A stretch of DNA of 64,000 bases. Source: Nitrosomonas marina (GTDB taxonomy: Bacteria > Pseudomonadota > Gammaproteobacteria > Burkholderiales > Nitrosomonadaceae). Below the pieces are notes generated by a model. It was not told the origin of the DNA and searched no databases. It was given only the letters and a program-made list of their open reading frames with translations. Made by a program: the position numbers and the translations under genes. The DNA lies in contig NZ_FOCP01000002.1 of NCBI RefSeq assembly GCF_900110145.1, forward strand, positions 186,001-250,000. Direction: 5' to 3'. Every line of letters begins with the position of its first letter. The stretch's first letter is position 1. Positions 45,889 through 54,659 of the stretch are shown here, in pieces.

Positions 45889-48216
45889 ATGCATATTAAT
45901 AGTGATATATCCCGCCTTAAAGTCCACACGTACACCGTATTCGGGGTAATCGTGCTCGTGGTCTTTTTTCTGTTGCCGTTCGCGGCACTGGCGGACGGAC
46001 GTGTTTTTAACCGCATTGCAACTTTTCCCGTGTATCTGAACACAGATATGGGCGTTGAGACGGTCGCGGAAATTGTCGATGCCAGTAAAGACGGCAACAC
46101 ACTGGTTTATACCGACAGTGAAACAGGCAAACTGGGTTTTGTCGATATCCAGCGGCCCGACAATCCTCAAGCACTCGGTGCCATTGATGTCGGTGGAGAA
46201 CCGACATCGGTCGCCGTGGCTGGAGAATACGCGCTGGTTGCGGTCAATACATCTCCCAGCTTTATTTCACCCAGCGGACATCTTCATGTTGTCCATATTG
46301 GTATGCAGACAATCGTCGCAACGCATAAGCTGGCGGGACAACCGGATTCAGTCGCCGTCAGCCCGGACGAACGCTATGCTGCTATCGTGATTGAAAATGA
46401 ACGCGACGAGGATTTAGGAAACGGAGAACCGCCGCAGGCGCCTGCTGGTTTACTGCAGATTGTCGATTTGACTGGCGTGCCGGCAGACTGGTCGATCCGT
46501 GATGTCAATCTGGATAATTTAGCCGATTTGTTTCCAGGCGATGCAGAACCCGAATATGTAGACATCAATACTGACAATATCGCCGTTGTTACGATGCAGG
46601 AAAACAACCATATTGTATTAATCGATCTGGCTACAGGCACAATCATCAACCACTTCTCCGCCGGTTTAACCGATCTGCATCAGATCGATACCCAGGAAGA
46701 AGACCCAGCGTTGATCAGTCTGACGGACACGCTGACAAATGTTGCACGCGAACCCGATGGTGTAACCTGGATTTCCAACGAAGTTTTTGCAACAGCTGAT
46801 GAGGGCGACTTGTTCGGGGGCAGTCGCGGGTTCACGCTGTTCGATACCGATGGCAATATCCTGTTTGAAGCCGGCAATACACTGGAACATGAAGTGGTAC
46901 GTCTGGGGCACTATCCCGACAGCCGTTCAGGTAATAAAGGCAATGAACCGGAAAATGTGGAATTCGCCGAATATCGCCATCAGCAGTATTTATTTGTCGC
47001 ATCCGAGCGTTCAAGTGTAATTTTCGTATACAAAATAAAAGGAAGACACCACAAACCCGTATTGAAGCAAGTCTTGCCAGCCGGTGTCGGACCTGAAGGC
47101 ATAAAAGCCATTCCGAACAGGAACTTGCTGGTGGCCGCCAGCGAAAACGATTCGCGCGATGACAAATACCGCAGCGTTATCACAATTTATCAACTGGAAA
47201 AAAGCAACCATGGCAAGGCGAATTATCCCACTGTTTTCTCAAAAAACCGCGACGACGGCACACCCATCCCATGGGGCGCCTTATCAGGTTTCGCAATTGA
47301 TCCCAGACATGAAAAAACGCTGTATGCCGTACATGACAGTTTTTATCAGCAAAGCCGTATTTATGTCATGAACATTCATAAAAAACCGGCTGTGATTACC
47401 GGTGAGATCATACTGAAAGATCAGAACGGCCATACTGTCAATCTGGATGCTGAAGGTATTGCTGCGAGTTCGAATAGAGACGGCAGTTTCTGGATTGCTT
47501 CTGAAGGTGCTGGATCGGTAGACGACCCAGGACGTCCGGTAACCAGTCTGAATGAACTCGTACATGTTGCTGCGGACGGCGTGATTATTGACACCGTCAC
47601 ACTGCCCGACAGTGTCAATGCAAAACAACGCCGCTTTGGCTTTGAAGGTGTAGCCTCGGTCAAGGAAGGCGACAATGAAGTACTATATGTCGCATTCCAG
47701 CGCCCCTGGATAGGCGACCCGGAGCCGAATAATTCCGATGATGGCGGTCAGGTCAGAATCGGTCGTTATGACACGGCGAGCCGGGAATGGACATTTGCAT
47801 ACTATCCACTGGAGGTACGTCAGTCACCGAATGGCGGCTGGGTTGGCTTATCGGAAATAACCGCACTGAGAGATGGCCGCTTTGCTGTCGTCGAGCGTGA
47901 TAATCAGGCCAATACGGATGCGCGAATCAAGCACATCTACGCGTTCTCTGTTAACAATGTCATTTTCAGGCCAGAGGGTGAAACCTTTGACGTATTGACT
48001 AAAACACTGATACGCGACCTGATGCCCGATCTTGAAGCAACGGGCGGCATGGTGCTTGAGAAAATTGAAAGCCTGGCAGTGACGAGAAAAGGTGACATGC
48101 TATTTGCAAACGATAACGACGGTGTTGACGATTCAAACGGCGAAACACAGCTAATCCGTATCAACGGTGTTTTTGAGAAAAGCCGGCGCGACACCATAGT
48201 GCGCAGCACCGATTAA
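45889..48216 (+). CDS. secreted phytase-like esterase (PF13449-type), predicted Pho-regulated
   Basis: This 775-residue secreted protein has a signal peptide (IVLVVFFLLPFAALADG, cut near residue 37). The N-terminal half is a beta-propeller-like repeat region (VDIQRPDNPQALGAIDVGGEPTSVAVAGEYALVAV; EPTSVAV- and PDSVAVSPD-type blades). The C-terminal half matches the 'esterase-like activity of phytase' domain (LSGFAIDPRHEKTLYAVHD, LDAEGIAASSNRDGSFWIASEG, GFEGVAS). Members are extracellular and linked to organic phosphate use. A PhoB box ends 62 bases before the ATG, and GGAG is six bases before it. Enzymatic activity is inferred. Confidence 0.82.
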   Translation: MHINSDISRLKVHTYTVFGVIVLVVFFLLPFAALADGRVFNRIATFPVYLNTDMGVETVAEIVDASKDGNTLVYTDSETGKLGFVDIQRPDNPQALGAIDVGGEPTSVAVAGEYALVAVNTSPSFISPSGHLHVVHIGMQTIVATHKLAGQPDSVAVSPDERYAAIVIENERDEDLGNGEPPQAPAGLLQIVDLTGVPADWSIRDVNLDNLADLFPGDAEPEYVDINTDNIAVVTMQENNHIVLIDLATGTIINHFSAGLTDLHQIDTQEEDPALISLTDTLTNVAREPDGVTWISNEVFATADEGDLFGGSRGFTLFDTDGNILFEAGNTLEHEVVRLGHYPDSRSGNKGNEPENVEFAEYRHQQYLFVASERSSVIFVYKIKGRHHKPVLKQVLPAGVGPEGIKAIPNRNLLVAASENDSRDDKYRSVITIYQLEKSNHGKANYPTVFSKNRDDGTPIPWGALSGFAIDPRHEKTLYAVHDSFYQQSRIYVMNIHKKPAVITGEIILKDQNGHTVNLDAEGIAASSNRDGSFWIASEGAGSVDDPGRPVTSLNELVHVAADGVIIDTVTLPDSVNAKQRRFGFEGVASVKEGDNEVLYVAFQRPWIGDPEPNNSDDGGQVRIGRYDTASREWTFAYYPLEVRQSPNGGWVGLSEITALRDGRFAVVERDNQANTDARIKHIYAFSVNNVIFRPEGETFDVLTKTLIRDLMPDLEATGGMVLEKIESLAVTRKGDMLFANDNDGVDDSNGETQLIRINGVFEKSRRDTIVRSTD

Positions 48217-48224
48217 CCCGCACT

Positions 48225-48303
48225 ACACAGGCCGTCTAAAAGTTTTCAGAAATTTTTGAACCTGCCTTTTTGAAAACACAAAAAACCTTTCAACGGCCTG
48301 TGT
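48225..48303. repeat. nested inverted repeat after the phytase-like gene
   Basis: ACACAGGCCGT (48225-48235) is the perfect inverse of ACGGCCTGTGT (48293-48303). Inside it, GTTTTCA (48242-48248) pairs with TGAAAAC (48271-48277). It lies just after a stop codon and may act as a terminator or be the remains of a small mobile element. Confidence 0.5.
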
Positions 48304-48321
48304 TGATACGGATGCACAACC

Positions 48322-49632
48322 ATGCAGGCAACCAGGCTACGACTTATGCGACAGGCACTTTTTTTTCTTAGACACTACAACGACATCGACCATATCGTCC
48401 CCGTAATATACAAATGGTCCCGTTCGGGATTTCGTTGCACGGTGGTATTGATCGGCTTCTCGAGCATTGCCCGGGACTACCGCATACAGTTTATCGCTTC
48501 GCTTGCCGGCGTCAAGGTACTGAATATCCAGAACATATTGACCACAGCCGATCAGTGCAGGTTTCGATTTCTCAGCCTGGCTTTATATGGCCATTCAGGC
48601 CGATATATATCCCACTCGCTGTACCATTTGTTCGAAGTTTTCTGGCCGGTCAGAACGCGCATGCAATTCTGGGACAAACTGGCAACATTTCTGCTCAAGA
48701 CAGCTTTTCCGACAGATTCAGCAGGTGTGGTTGTGTTTGACTGGGTCAGCCAGAAATCAACACTGCCCATTGAGTTTGTGCGCCATGTGCTCGCATTGTC
48801 CCGAAAGCAGGGGCATATCAGCGTCTCGCTTCCGCATGGTGACAGTCCGCACTACAATGAACTCATCCGCAATCACGAATTTCATGTCGGACCGCAAGCC
48901 AAATATGCCCACAGCGACATGTTCGACTATATCGTGTGCCCGAACGAATTATGCGCAAAACGCTACCGCCCTTTTATTGATGAGGCCAAAATAAAAATAC
49001 TGGGCTCCCCGAGGTATAACGACGAATGGCTGAACGTACTGCACCGCCTGTTACCACCGCCTGTTACCCGAAAGCATCAACAAAAAATCTACATTGTATT
49101 TTTTCTTCGAAAAAAGGAATTTTCACTTTTCTGGGATGAAATACAGCGTGTTATCAGGATGGTTATTCAGTTTGAGAATATACGGCTGATTATCAAACCT
49201 CATACGCGCGACTACTTGCAGACGCCGCTTAAACAAATTCTAAGACAGATTCAGTCATCACGACTGGAGGTTGCGCAGGACAGCGAACATTCAGCCAGCC
49301 TGATCGCATCAGCGGACATGATTATCGATGTTGCCACGTCCGTCGCATTTGAGGCCGTCAAACGCGGCATCCCGGTGCTTTCCGCAGATTATCTGCATGC
49401 CGGGTATTCCGCCATCTCACATTATATACCTGAGTCTGCAATGCATTGCCGCGACGATATTTACCATGCTGTCCGTAGTTTTGCTGAAAATCCACACCGA
49501 CCGTTTTACGATGAACGGCACCGCGCTGATTTTATTCGGCATATGCTGGATGTACCGGACAAATACGTACTTGAACGTTATGTGGGTTTACTGGCAGGTC
49601 ATGTTCAAACTGCCAAAAAACTTGCGGCGTAA
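48322..49632 (+). CDS. GT-B-fold protein, CDP-glycerol glycerophosphotransferase-like
   Basis: This 436-residue cytosolic protein is not firmly assigned. It has a two-domain layout resembling CDP-glycerol glycerophosphotransferase and related GT-B enzymes: a Rossmann-like N-terminal part (CTVVLIGFSSIARDY), a middle part with SLPHGDSPHYNE and IVCPNELCAKRYRPF, then ILGSPRYND, LIIKPHTRDYLQTPL and the typical ASADMIIDVATSVAFEAVKRGIPVLS. The HGD and D-x-A-T-S-V-A-F-E patterns match the donor-binding part of that group. The acceptor is unknown. The last 44 codons are duplicated 4.9 kb downstream, at 54478-54609. Confidence 0.6.
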   Translation: MQATRLRLMRQALFFLRHYNDIDHIVPVIYKWSRSGFRCTVVLIGFSSIARDYRIQFIASLAGVKVLNIQNILTTADQCRFRFLSLALYGHSGRYISHSLYHLFEVFWPVRTRMQFWDKLATFLLKTAFPTDSAGVVVFDWVSQKSTLPIEFVRHVLALSRKQGHISVSLPHGDSPHYNELIRNHEFHVGPQAKYAHSDMFDYIVCPNELCAKRYRPFIDEAKIKILGSPRYNDEWLNVLHRLLPPPVTRKHQQKIYIVFFLRKKEFSLFWDEIQRVIRMVIQFENIRLIIKPHTRDYLQTPLKQILRQIQSSRLEVAQDSEHSASLIASADMIIDVATSVAFEAVKRGIPVLSADYLHAGYSAISHYIPESAMHCRDDIYHAVRSFAENPHRPFYDERHRADFIRHMLDVPDKYVLERYVGLLAGHVQTAKKLAA

Positions 49633-50168
49633 AGTACTTCTCATAATTCTCGCATCATTATGTAGCCCTGTAATTGCCTGACTAAATGTCTTGCAACACA
49701 CATCTAATAAAATCCTTTCAGCGCCACCGCTTGTCGACAAAAGGCGGGCAACGATAACCTTCTAACACCGTAGTATTATTAATTCCTGAACACAGGCCCT
49801 TTTTGCTATCAGACAATTTTCAATATTTCTACTCTTCAAGATATTCTCCATGACAAGCATCGCTATCCTGGTGGTCGCAATACGTCATCATTCGAGCGCG
49901 AAAAAAAATTGATATTGCTTTTTCATTCTTCGAAGTGAGTTTTCCCATACTTTTGTCATGGTCTTTCTAATAGACTGAATTTGACATAACAATTGAAAAT
50001 TACTTATTTGTTGATAAGGCTAAGCAATTATCAGCAAAAACGATGCATATGTTTTTTAAACGAACAATCCAGGATGCTTTTAACAAACTGTATGTTTCGT
50101 TTTTTTTATTCTTACTGAGTGTATTTCGGCATTCACATGCTTAACTGTTAGCTTGCGAGGAGGTGCTG
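49633..50168. other. AT-rich intergenic region before the giant receptor gene
   Basis: This 536-base stretch is more AT-rich than the window average. It holds one short frame (50043-50144, 33 codons, hydrophobic) without a ribosome site, and no clear promoter. The strong ribosome site AGGAGG at 50158-50163 belongs to the next gene. Confidence 0.4.
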
Positions 50169-53100
50169 ATGGCAACCGAATCAGTCAATACAGTCACAGA
50201 GCCAGCGCAACCCAGAAAACCGGCGTTAAATCGCCGATTAGGTTTTTTTGCACTCATAGCGCTGTTAATCGGCGTTCTTATTGGTTATTTCAGCTACGTC
50301 GACAGCAGAGAAGATCTCGTAAATAATGATTATTACCGCGTGCTGTACGAGGCTTCGAACAAGTTGAATGAGAACCTAAGCCAGTTGCGCAAAATGCACG
50401 TCAATAAAGAAAGTCTTAATTCTATCCGCACCCAGTTACCCAGCTACAAACGAAAAATTCCACAAAATTCAAGTATTTCTAAAAATTTAAAATTTGTTCT
50501 AAAAGGACAAAGCATTAAAATCCGAGACGGAGATAGCAATAACGCTGAAGATATAGCTGAAATTCGAATCACCGATATTTTACCTACTCCCAAACGCGGT
50601 TTCAGTCAGTATTTGTTTGCTAGCAACAAAGGCAAGGTATTAGCAGTAATTGGAGATGAAAAAACCATCTCAATTGATACTTTAACAAGCGTTAGCAAAG
50701 AAATTGAAAAAAATAAACGACGCTTTCAATTTAAATTGAATCAGCCAACAAATAACAATAGCAAGAAAGCAGGTTGGGATTTACCCAGCTTCAGCAGTCA
50801 CGTGGATATGAAATTGTCCCATGAAGAATTTCGAATCTTCATTTTCCCTTTTTCACTGGCGACGCCTCTAATCAGGGAAGGTGTCAAAGACAATCTGGAA
50901 AAGGAGAAATCTACAGATACTAACGCTGACAGGGACATCAATACCCTCTACCTGGTTGGTCTTCTGCCAAAATACAAATTACATACGGAAGGCTCCGAAT
51001 ACAGAGATCTGCCCTTATTACTGGTAGCGCTCATCTTTTCATTGTTTGTATGGGCTCTGTTGCGTCTATATTTGCTACCCAAAAACCAGTCGATCAGCTC
51101 CGGGTACCGAAGGTTTACCATGGCTTCGAGTTACGGCTTTATCATCGCGCTTATTGCTCTGTTGCTGGCGTTTATGCAAAAAACTGCTTTACAGGCAAAC
51201 AAAGATCATTACGCAGCAGAATATGGAAAAAAATTAGCCTCGGATTTAGAGGATGATCTCAAATTGGTATTTGACAGACTAGACAATTACAGAGCTTTCT
51301 ATCAGAAATTAATCACCGGACTGGATCAATTACCATCAGTTTCTACCAATTGTTTGGAAAATCCACAGCGTCCTGAATGCAACGAACCCGCAACTAAAGA
51401 ATTTTCGAATCTTATCAAGGACTCTTTGAACTCCATCGTTAAAAGCAGGGGATGCTCGCACAGTTTAAGAAAAATATTACCGAGTCATGCATTTACGCAT
51501 GCTACAGACTATCGAATCAACAAACCTTCAGAAGACAAACATTGTAAGTTCAATTTATCGGATATAAAGCTGGATCGATTCGCAGAGGAAGTATTGCTTA
51601 AAGCGTATCAAAACAAACCTGATAACCTATATACATTGGGGTTTGTGGCAGGTAACCAAATTATCGCGGTGAATAATCCAAAAAATACGGACAAAATCTA
51701 TTCCTATCTCTCTATACCTGAGGGAAAACACTATATACCCGATAAAATTCTTGGGGTTACATCTATAAATGATGAAGGCAAAATAACATTGCCGCCGATA
51801 TTCTACCGTGAAAGTAATGCTCCCCCATTGATCCTGAACTTGACCCACCGCGATTATTACAAGAAAGTCAGAAGCTATCAGGGTTGGCACTTGGATCTGT
51901 GCGATGATAACAAGAAAGAAAAAAATGGGAAGTGTGTTTTTGAGAATGTATACATTCAGCGTGTACTCAATATAAGCGATGGCACTCGAGGCACTACCAT
52001 TTCCATGCCCATGGTTGATCAGGATTCAATCAATAATAGATCTAAACCGGCACTTGCCTACACTCTGACAGCCGATGTCATTTTGCCTTCAGTCAGTCTG
52101 GCGGCTCCCGCGCCTTATGATTTTATCTATATGGTGATTGAACGTAACAGCGGCGATGTTCTGTTTCATAGTGATGAAAGCCGTACCCTGGTCGAAAACC
52201 TGTATTACTCCGGCAACAACCAATCCAACCTGGGTGAATGGCTCAAAACGGGGCTGGACCGTTTTGGGATAGTCGACAAGGAAGTGATGAGCGGCCATTA
52301 CCACGGACAACCGGGACGTTTCAAGTCAGTTGAAGCGCCGGTAGACGAGTGGGCAATTGTAATCTTTTATCCAGACGAGAGCCTGGACGTTGTCATGGCC
52401 AAACAGTTTCTAATCATCAGTGTTAACTTTGCCATCGTTTTACTGCTGTTTGCTTTTTCACTCTATGTCATCCGCAAATTAAACTGGGCCAGTAGTCTGA
52501 AAAACAGATTATCGATACCTGAAACAATCAACGGTAGAAAGATCTTTATGGCCGTTACAATTCTTATTTGCGTTATCTATACGTCTTATTATACCAGTCT
52601 ACTTTTGACTTTGGACAAGGCACCGTTTGATTCGGCGAAAAAATGTGATTTGCAATCAATTGCCGGAATACTGATAGTTACCGGAATATTGATATTTTTC
52701 CTATGCAAAACTATTCGTTCCAAAAAATTTATTCCCGTAGTTATTCTACTGTCAATGTCAATCCTCAAATTCTGTTATTTGTATACAGTGGATGTGGGAC
52801 AAATACCACTGAAAACTCTGGAGTTTCACTATCAACAAGTTGACTGTAACTGGCTCAATTACGAACGTCAGGAAAGTATCAAGATGGCGATCAGCCGCTA
52901 CCCGAACTCTATCACCGACCATCGAATACATCCAATAACATTATTGCCCATGACTGAATTACAAGAGAGTTTGGATGAGGATAAAAGTGTGTGTCAAAAT
53001 TATTCATCTCAAACCGAACTGGGAAACCATCTCAGTTTGAACTCCCTGATAGATTTCTGGCAATGGATATACAATTTGCAACTGGTTAATTCTGAACCGC

Positions 53101-54458
53101 CGGCCAGTAAAACTATCAAAAAATCGCAACAGGTAAACAACGATACTTCTTGGTGGCATACGGACAGCGTAACCTTCACATCCATTTTCACGTTGGTTGT
53201 CTCATTTGTCATGATCCTGTTGATTATTTGGTTTTGGTATGAATTCACTCGACAAACGTTATGGAAACGATTGTATTGCTCGGACCGTTTTTTACAGCAC
53301 ATCAAAAAACTAACCCAGGCAAAATTTACACAACCTGACTGGAACCAGTATCATTCAAAACTGATAATCGAGTGTGATCGTACAAAACTGAATGGCATAG
53401 ACCTGACCCTGCTGCTCGGAACCGCCGCCATGCACAATAGTCAATCAGCCGAATCCAGGCAGCATATTCTGTTAACAGGTTTTGATACGCTCTATCAACT
53501 CAGCCCCTGTCTGCAAAGACTAGGCGCGCAAACGCACGCCCAGCCAGATCTGAAGCTGAACGTCGAGCAAAATCCCGCCAACAAAGAACTGGATGTTCAA
53601 ATCTGGGACATTGAGGCATGCCTTGCCCAGCCTGATTTCAGGCAAAACCTGCTCGATTTAATCATGGAAATGAAATCACTCACACTGGCAAATCAGTTAA
53701 ATTCATTCACCATCTATGCGGAACACCACAATTTACAACGAATCAAAATAAAAGACCCGCTGCAAATGAATTGCGGTTCAGTACTCAAGCATGCCGAATA
53801 TCTGTCATGGGCCGAGTGCCTCATGGATTTCAATGTCAAAGTCGCTAAAGAGTTTGAACGGCAAATAGATCAATCCTTTTTAATGCGGGAGATTGCCGAT
53901 TTTCCCGAATTGTCATTTTTGTCTCGTGAGCCCCTGAAAACATACGAAAACACAAAAGAAGATTCATGGAATAAACACAGGGATGCAACTATTGAAGCTC
54001 GGCTGACAACCATCCATTACATTTTAATGCGCGCAGGTGCGCTTTATCGATTTAAATGGGAGTCCTGTTCAAATGCCGAAAAACTTGCACTGCTCAACCT
54101 CGATAAACAACAAAGACTCAATCCGTCCAATACACAGATGATTGAACACCTGGCTGTGAACGGGTTAATTAAGGTAGAACATGGCCGCCTGGAAATCGTT
54201 AACAACAGTTTTGCGTACTTTGTCCGCAATGCAGAAACCGCAGATACTATCAATCAACTGGTGCGCGAAGGAGAAGCCGGTGTCTGGAAAGATTACCGAT
54301 TACCCATCGGTTTGCTGATGATTCTGATTATCGGCGGCATTACGCTTGTCTCCGGTGAAGCTGTTTCAATTGTGACCGCCTCAGTAGTCGGCATCATAGG
54401 CGCAATTACCAGCGTCATCAAAAGTACAAGCATGTTTAAAGAGCAGGCCAGAGAATAA
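50169..54458 (+). CDS. giant multi-pass receptor-like membrane protein, unknown family
   Basis: This 1429-residue protein is not recognised as a known family. Membrane helices are predicted near residues 25-43, 278-303, 317-340, 750-770, 793-815, 828-850, 857-873, 1020-1045 and 1370-1415. The long stretch 340-745 should be periplasmic. Its end (YMVIERNSGDVLFHSDES ... GHYHGQPGRFKSVEAPVDEWAIVIFYPDESLD) resembles a Cache-type ligand-binding domain. The cytosolic part (about 1050-1365) has no kinase, GGDEF, ATPase or methyl-accepting signature that I can see. The ATG at 50169 has AGGAGG five bases upstream; a GTG two codons earlier is in frame. The N-terminal half is AT-rich compared with neighbours. 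A caspase-like gene follows convergently. Confidence 0.75.
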   Translation: MATESVNTVTEPAQPRKPALNRRLGFFALIALLIGVLIGYFSYVDSREDLVNNDYYRVLYEASNKLNENLSQLRKMHVNKESLNSIRTQLPSYKRKIPQNSSISKNLKFVLKGQSIKIRDGDSNNAEDIAEIRITDILPTPKRGFSQYLFASNKGKVLAVIGDEKTISIDTLTSVSKEIEKNKRRFQFKLNQPTNNNSKKAGWDLPSFSSHVDMKLSHEEFRIFIFPFSLATPLIREGVKDNLEKEKSTDTNADRDINTLYLVGLLPKYKLHTEGSEYRDLPLLLVALIFSLFVWALLRLYLLPKNQSISSGYRRFTMASSYGFIIALIALLLAFMQKTALQANKDHYAAEYGKKLASDLEDDLKLVFDRLDNYRAFYQKLITGLDQLPSVSTNCLENPQRPECNEPATKEFSNLIKDSLNSIVKSRGCSHSLRKILPSHAFTHATDYRINKPSEDKHCKFNLSDIKLDRFAEEVLLKAYQNKPDNLYTLGFVAGNQIIAVNNPKNTDKIYSYLSIPEGKHYIPDKILGVTSINDEGKITLPPIFYRESNAPPLILNLTHRDYYKKVRSYQGWHLDLCDDNKKEKNGKCVFENVYIQRVLNISDGTRGTTISMPMVDQDSINNRSKPALAYTLTADVILPSVSLAAPAPYDFIYMVIERNSGDVLFHSDESRTLVENLYYSGNNQSNLGEWLKTGLDRFGIVDKEVMSGHYHGQPGRFKSVEAPVDEWAIVIFYPDESLDVVMAKQFLIISVNFAIVLLLFAFSLYVIRKLNWASSLKNRLSIPETINGRKIFMAVTILICVIYTSYYTSLLLTLDKAPFDSAKKCDLQSIAGILIVTGILIFFLCKTIRSKKFIPVVILLSMSILKFCYLYTVDVGQIPLKTLEFHYQQVDCNWLNYERQESIKMAISRYPNSITDHRIHPITLLPMTELQESLDEDKSVCQNYSSQTELGNHLSLNSLIDFWQWIYNLQLVNSEPPASKTIKKSQQVNNDTSWWHTDSVTFTSIFTLVVSFVMILLIIWFWYEFTRQTLWKRLYCSDRFLQHIKKLTQAKFTQPDWNQYHSKLIIECDRTKLNGIDLTLLLGTAAMHNSQSAESRQHILLTGFDTLYQLSPCLQRLGAQTHAQPDLKLNVEQNPANKELDVQIWDIEACLAQPDFRQNLLDLIMEMKSLTLANQLNSFTIYAEHHNLQRIKIKDPLQMNCGSVLKHAEYLSWAECLMDFNVKVAKEFERQIDQSFLMREIADFPELSFLSREPLKTYENTKEDSWNKHRDATIEARLTTIHYILMRAGALYRFKWESCSNAEKLALLNLDKQQRLNPSNTQMIEHLAVNGLIKVEHGRLEIVNNSFAYFVRNAETADTINQLVREGEAGVWKDYRLPIGLLMILIIGGITLVSGEAVSIVTASVVGIIGAITSVIKSTSMFKEQARE

Positions 54459-54477
54459 AAAGATCGCACATACCGGG

Positions 54478-54609
54478 CCGTTTTACCATAAACGGCACCG
54501 CGCTGATTGTTTTCGGCATATACTGAATGTACCGGACAAATACGTGCTTGAACGGTATGTGGGTTTACTGACAGGCCATGCTCAAATGGTCAAAAAACTG
54601 GCTGCCTGA
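54478..54609 (+). pseudogene. duplicated 3' fragment of the gene at 48322-49632
   Basis: In-frame translation gives 43 residues and a stop, ending VPDKYVLERYVGLLTGH and then KKLAA. They match the last 43 residues of the upstream GT-B-like protein at about 75-80 percent by eye, with most differences at single bases. The fragment has no start and follows the giant receptor gene by 19 bases. It is the tail of a lost second copy. Confidence 0.88.
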
Positions 54610-54659
54610 ACAATGCCTGTCCTCACCTGAGTGCATGATTGATATCACGCTTCGGCGGT

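Noticed and set aside
48231..48240. Sequence resembling the Neisseria DNA uptake word GCCGTCTGAA
   Set aside because: It has one mismatch, was noticed only here, and nothing else indicates a Neisseria-type genome.
49954..49959. TGTCAT half-site before the receptor gene
   Set aside because: The position 11 bases later reads TTCTAA, so there is no repeat.
50043..50144. 33-codon hydrophobic frame before the receptor gene
   Set aside because: No ribosome site and AT-rich context; a short hydrophobic frame is expected by chance there.
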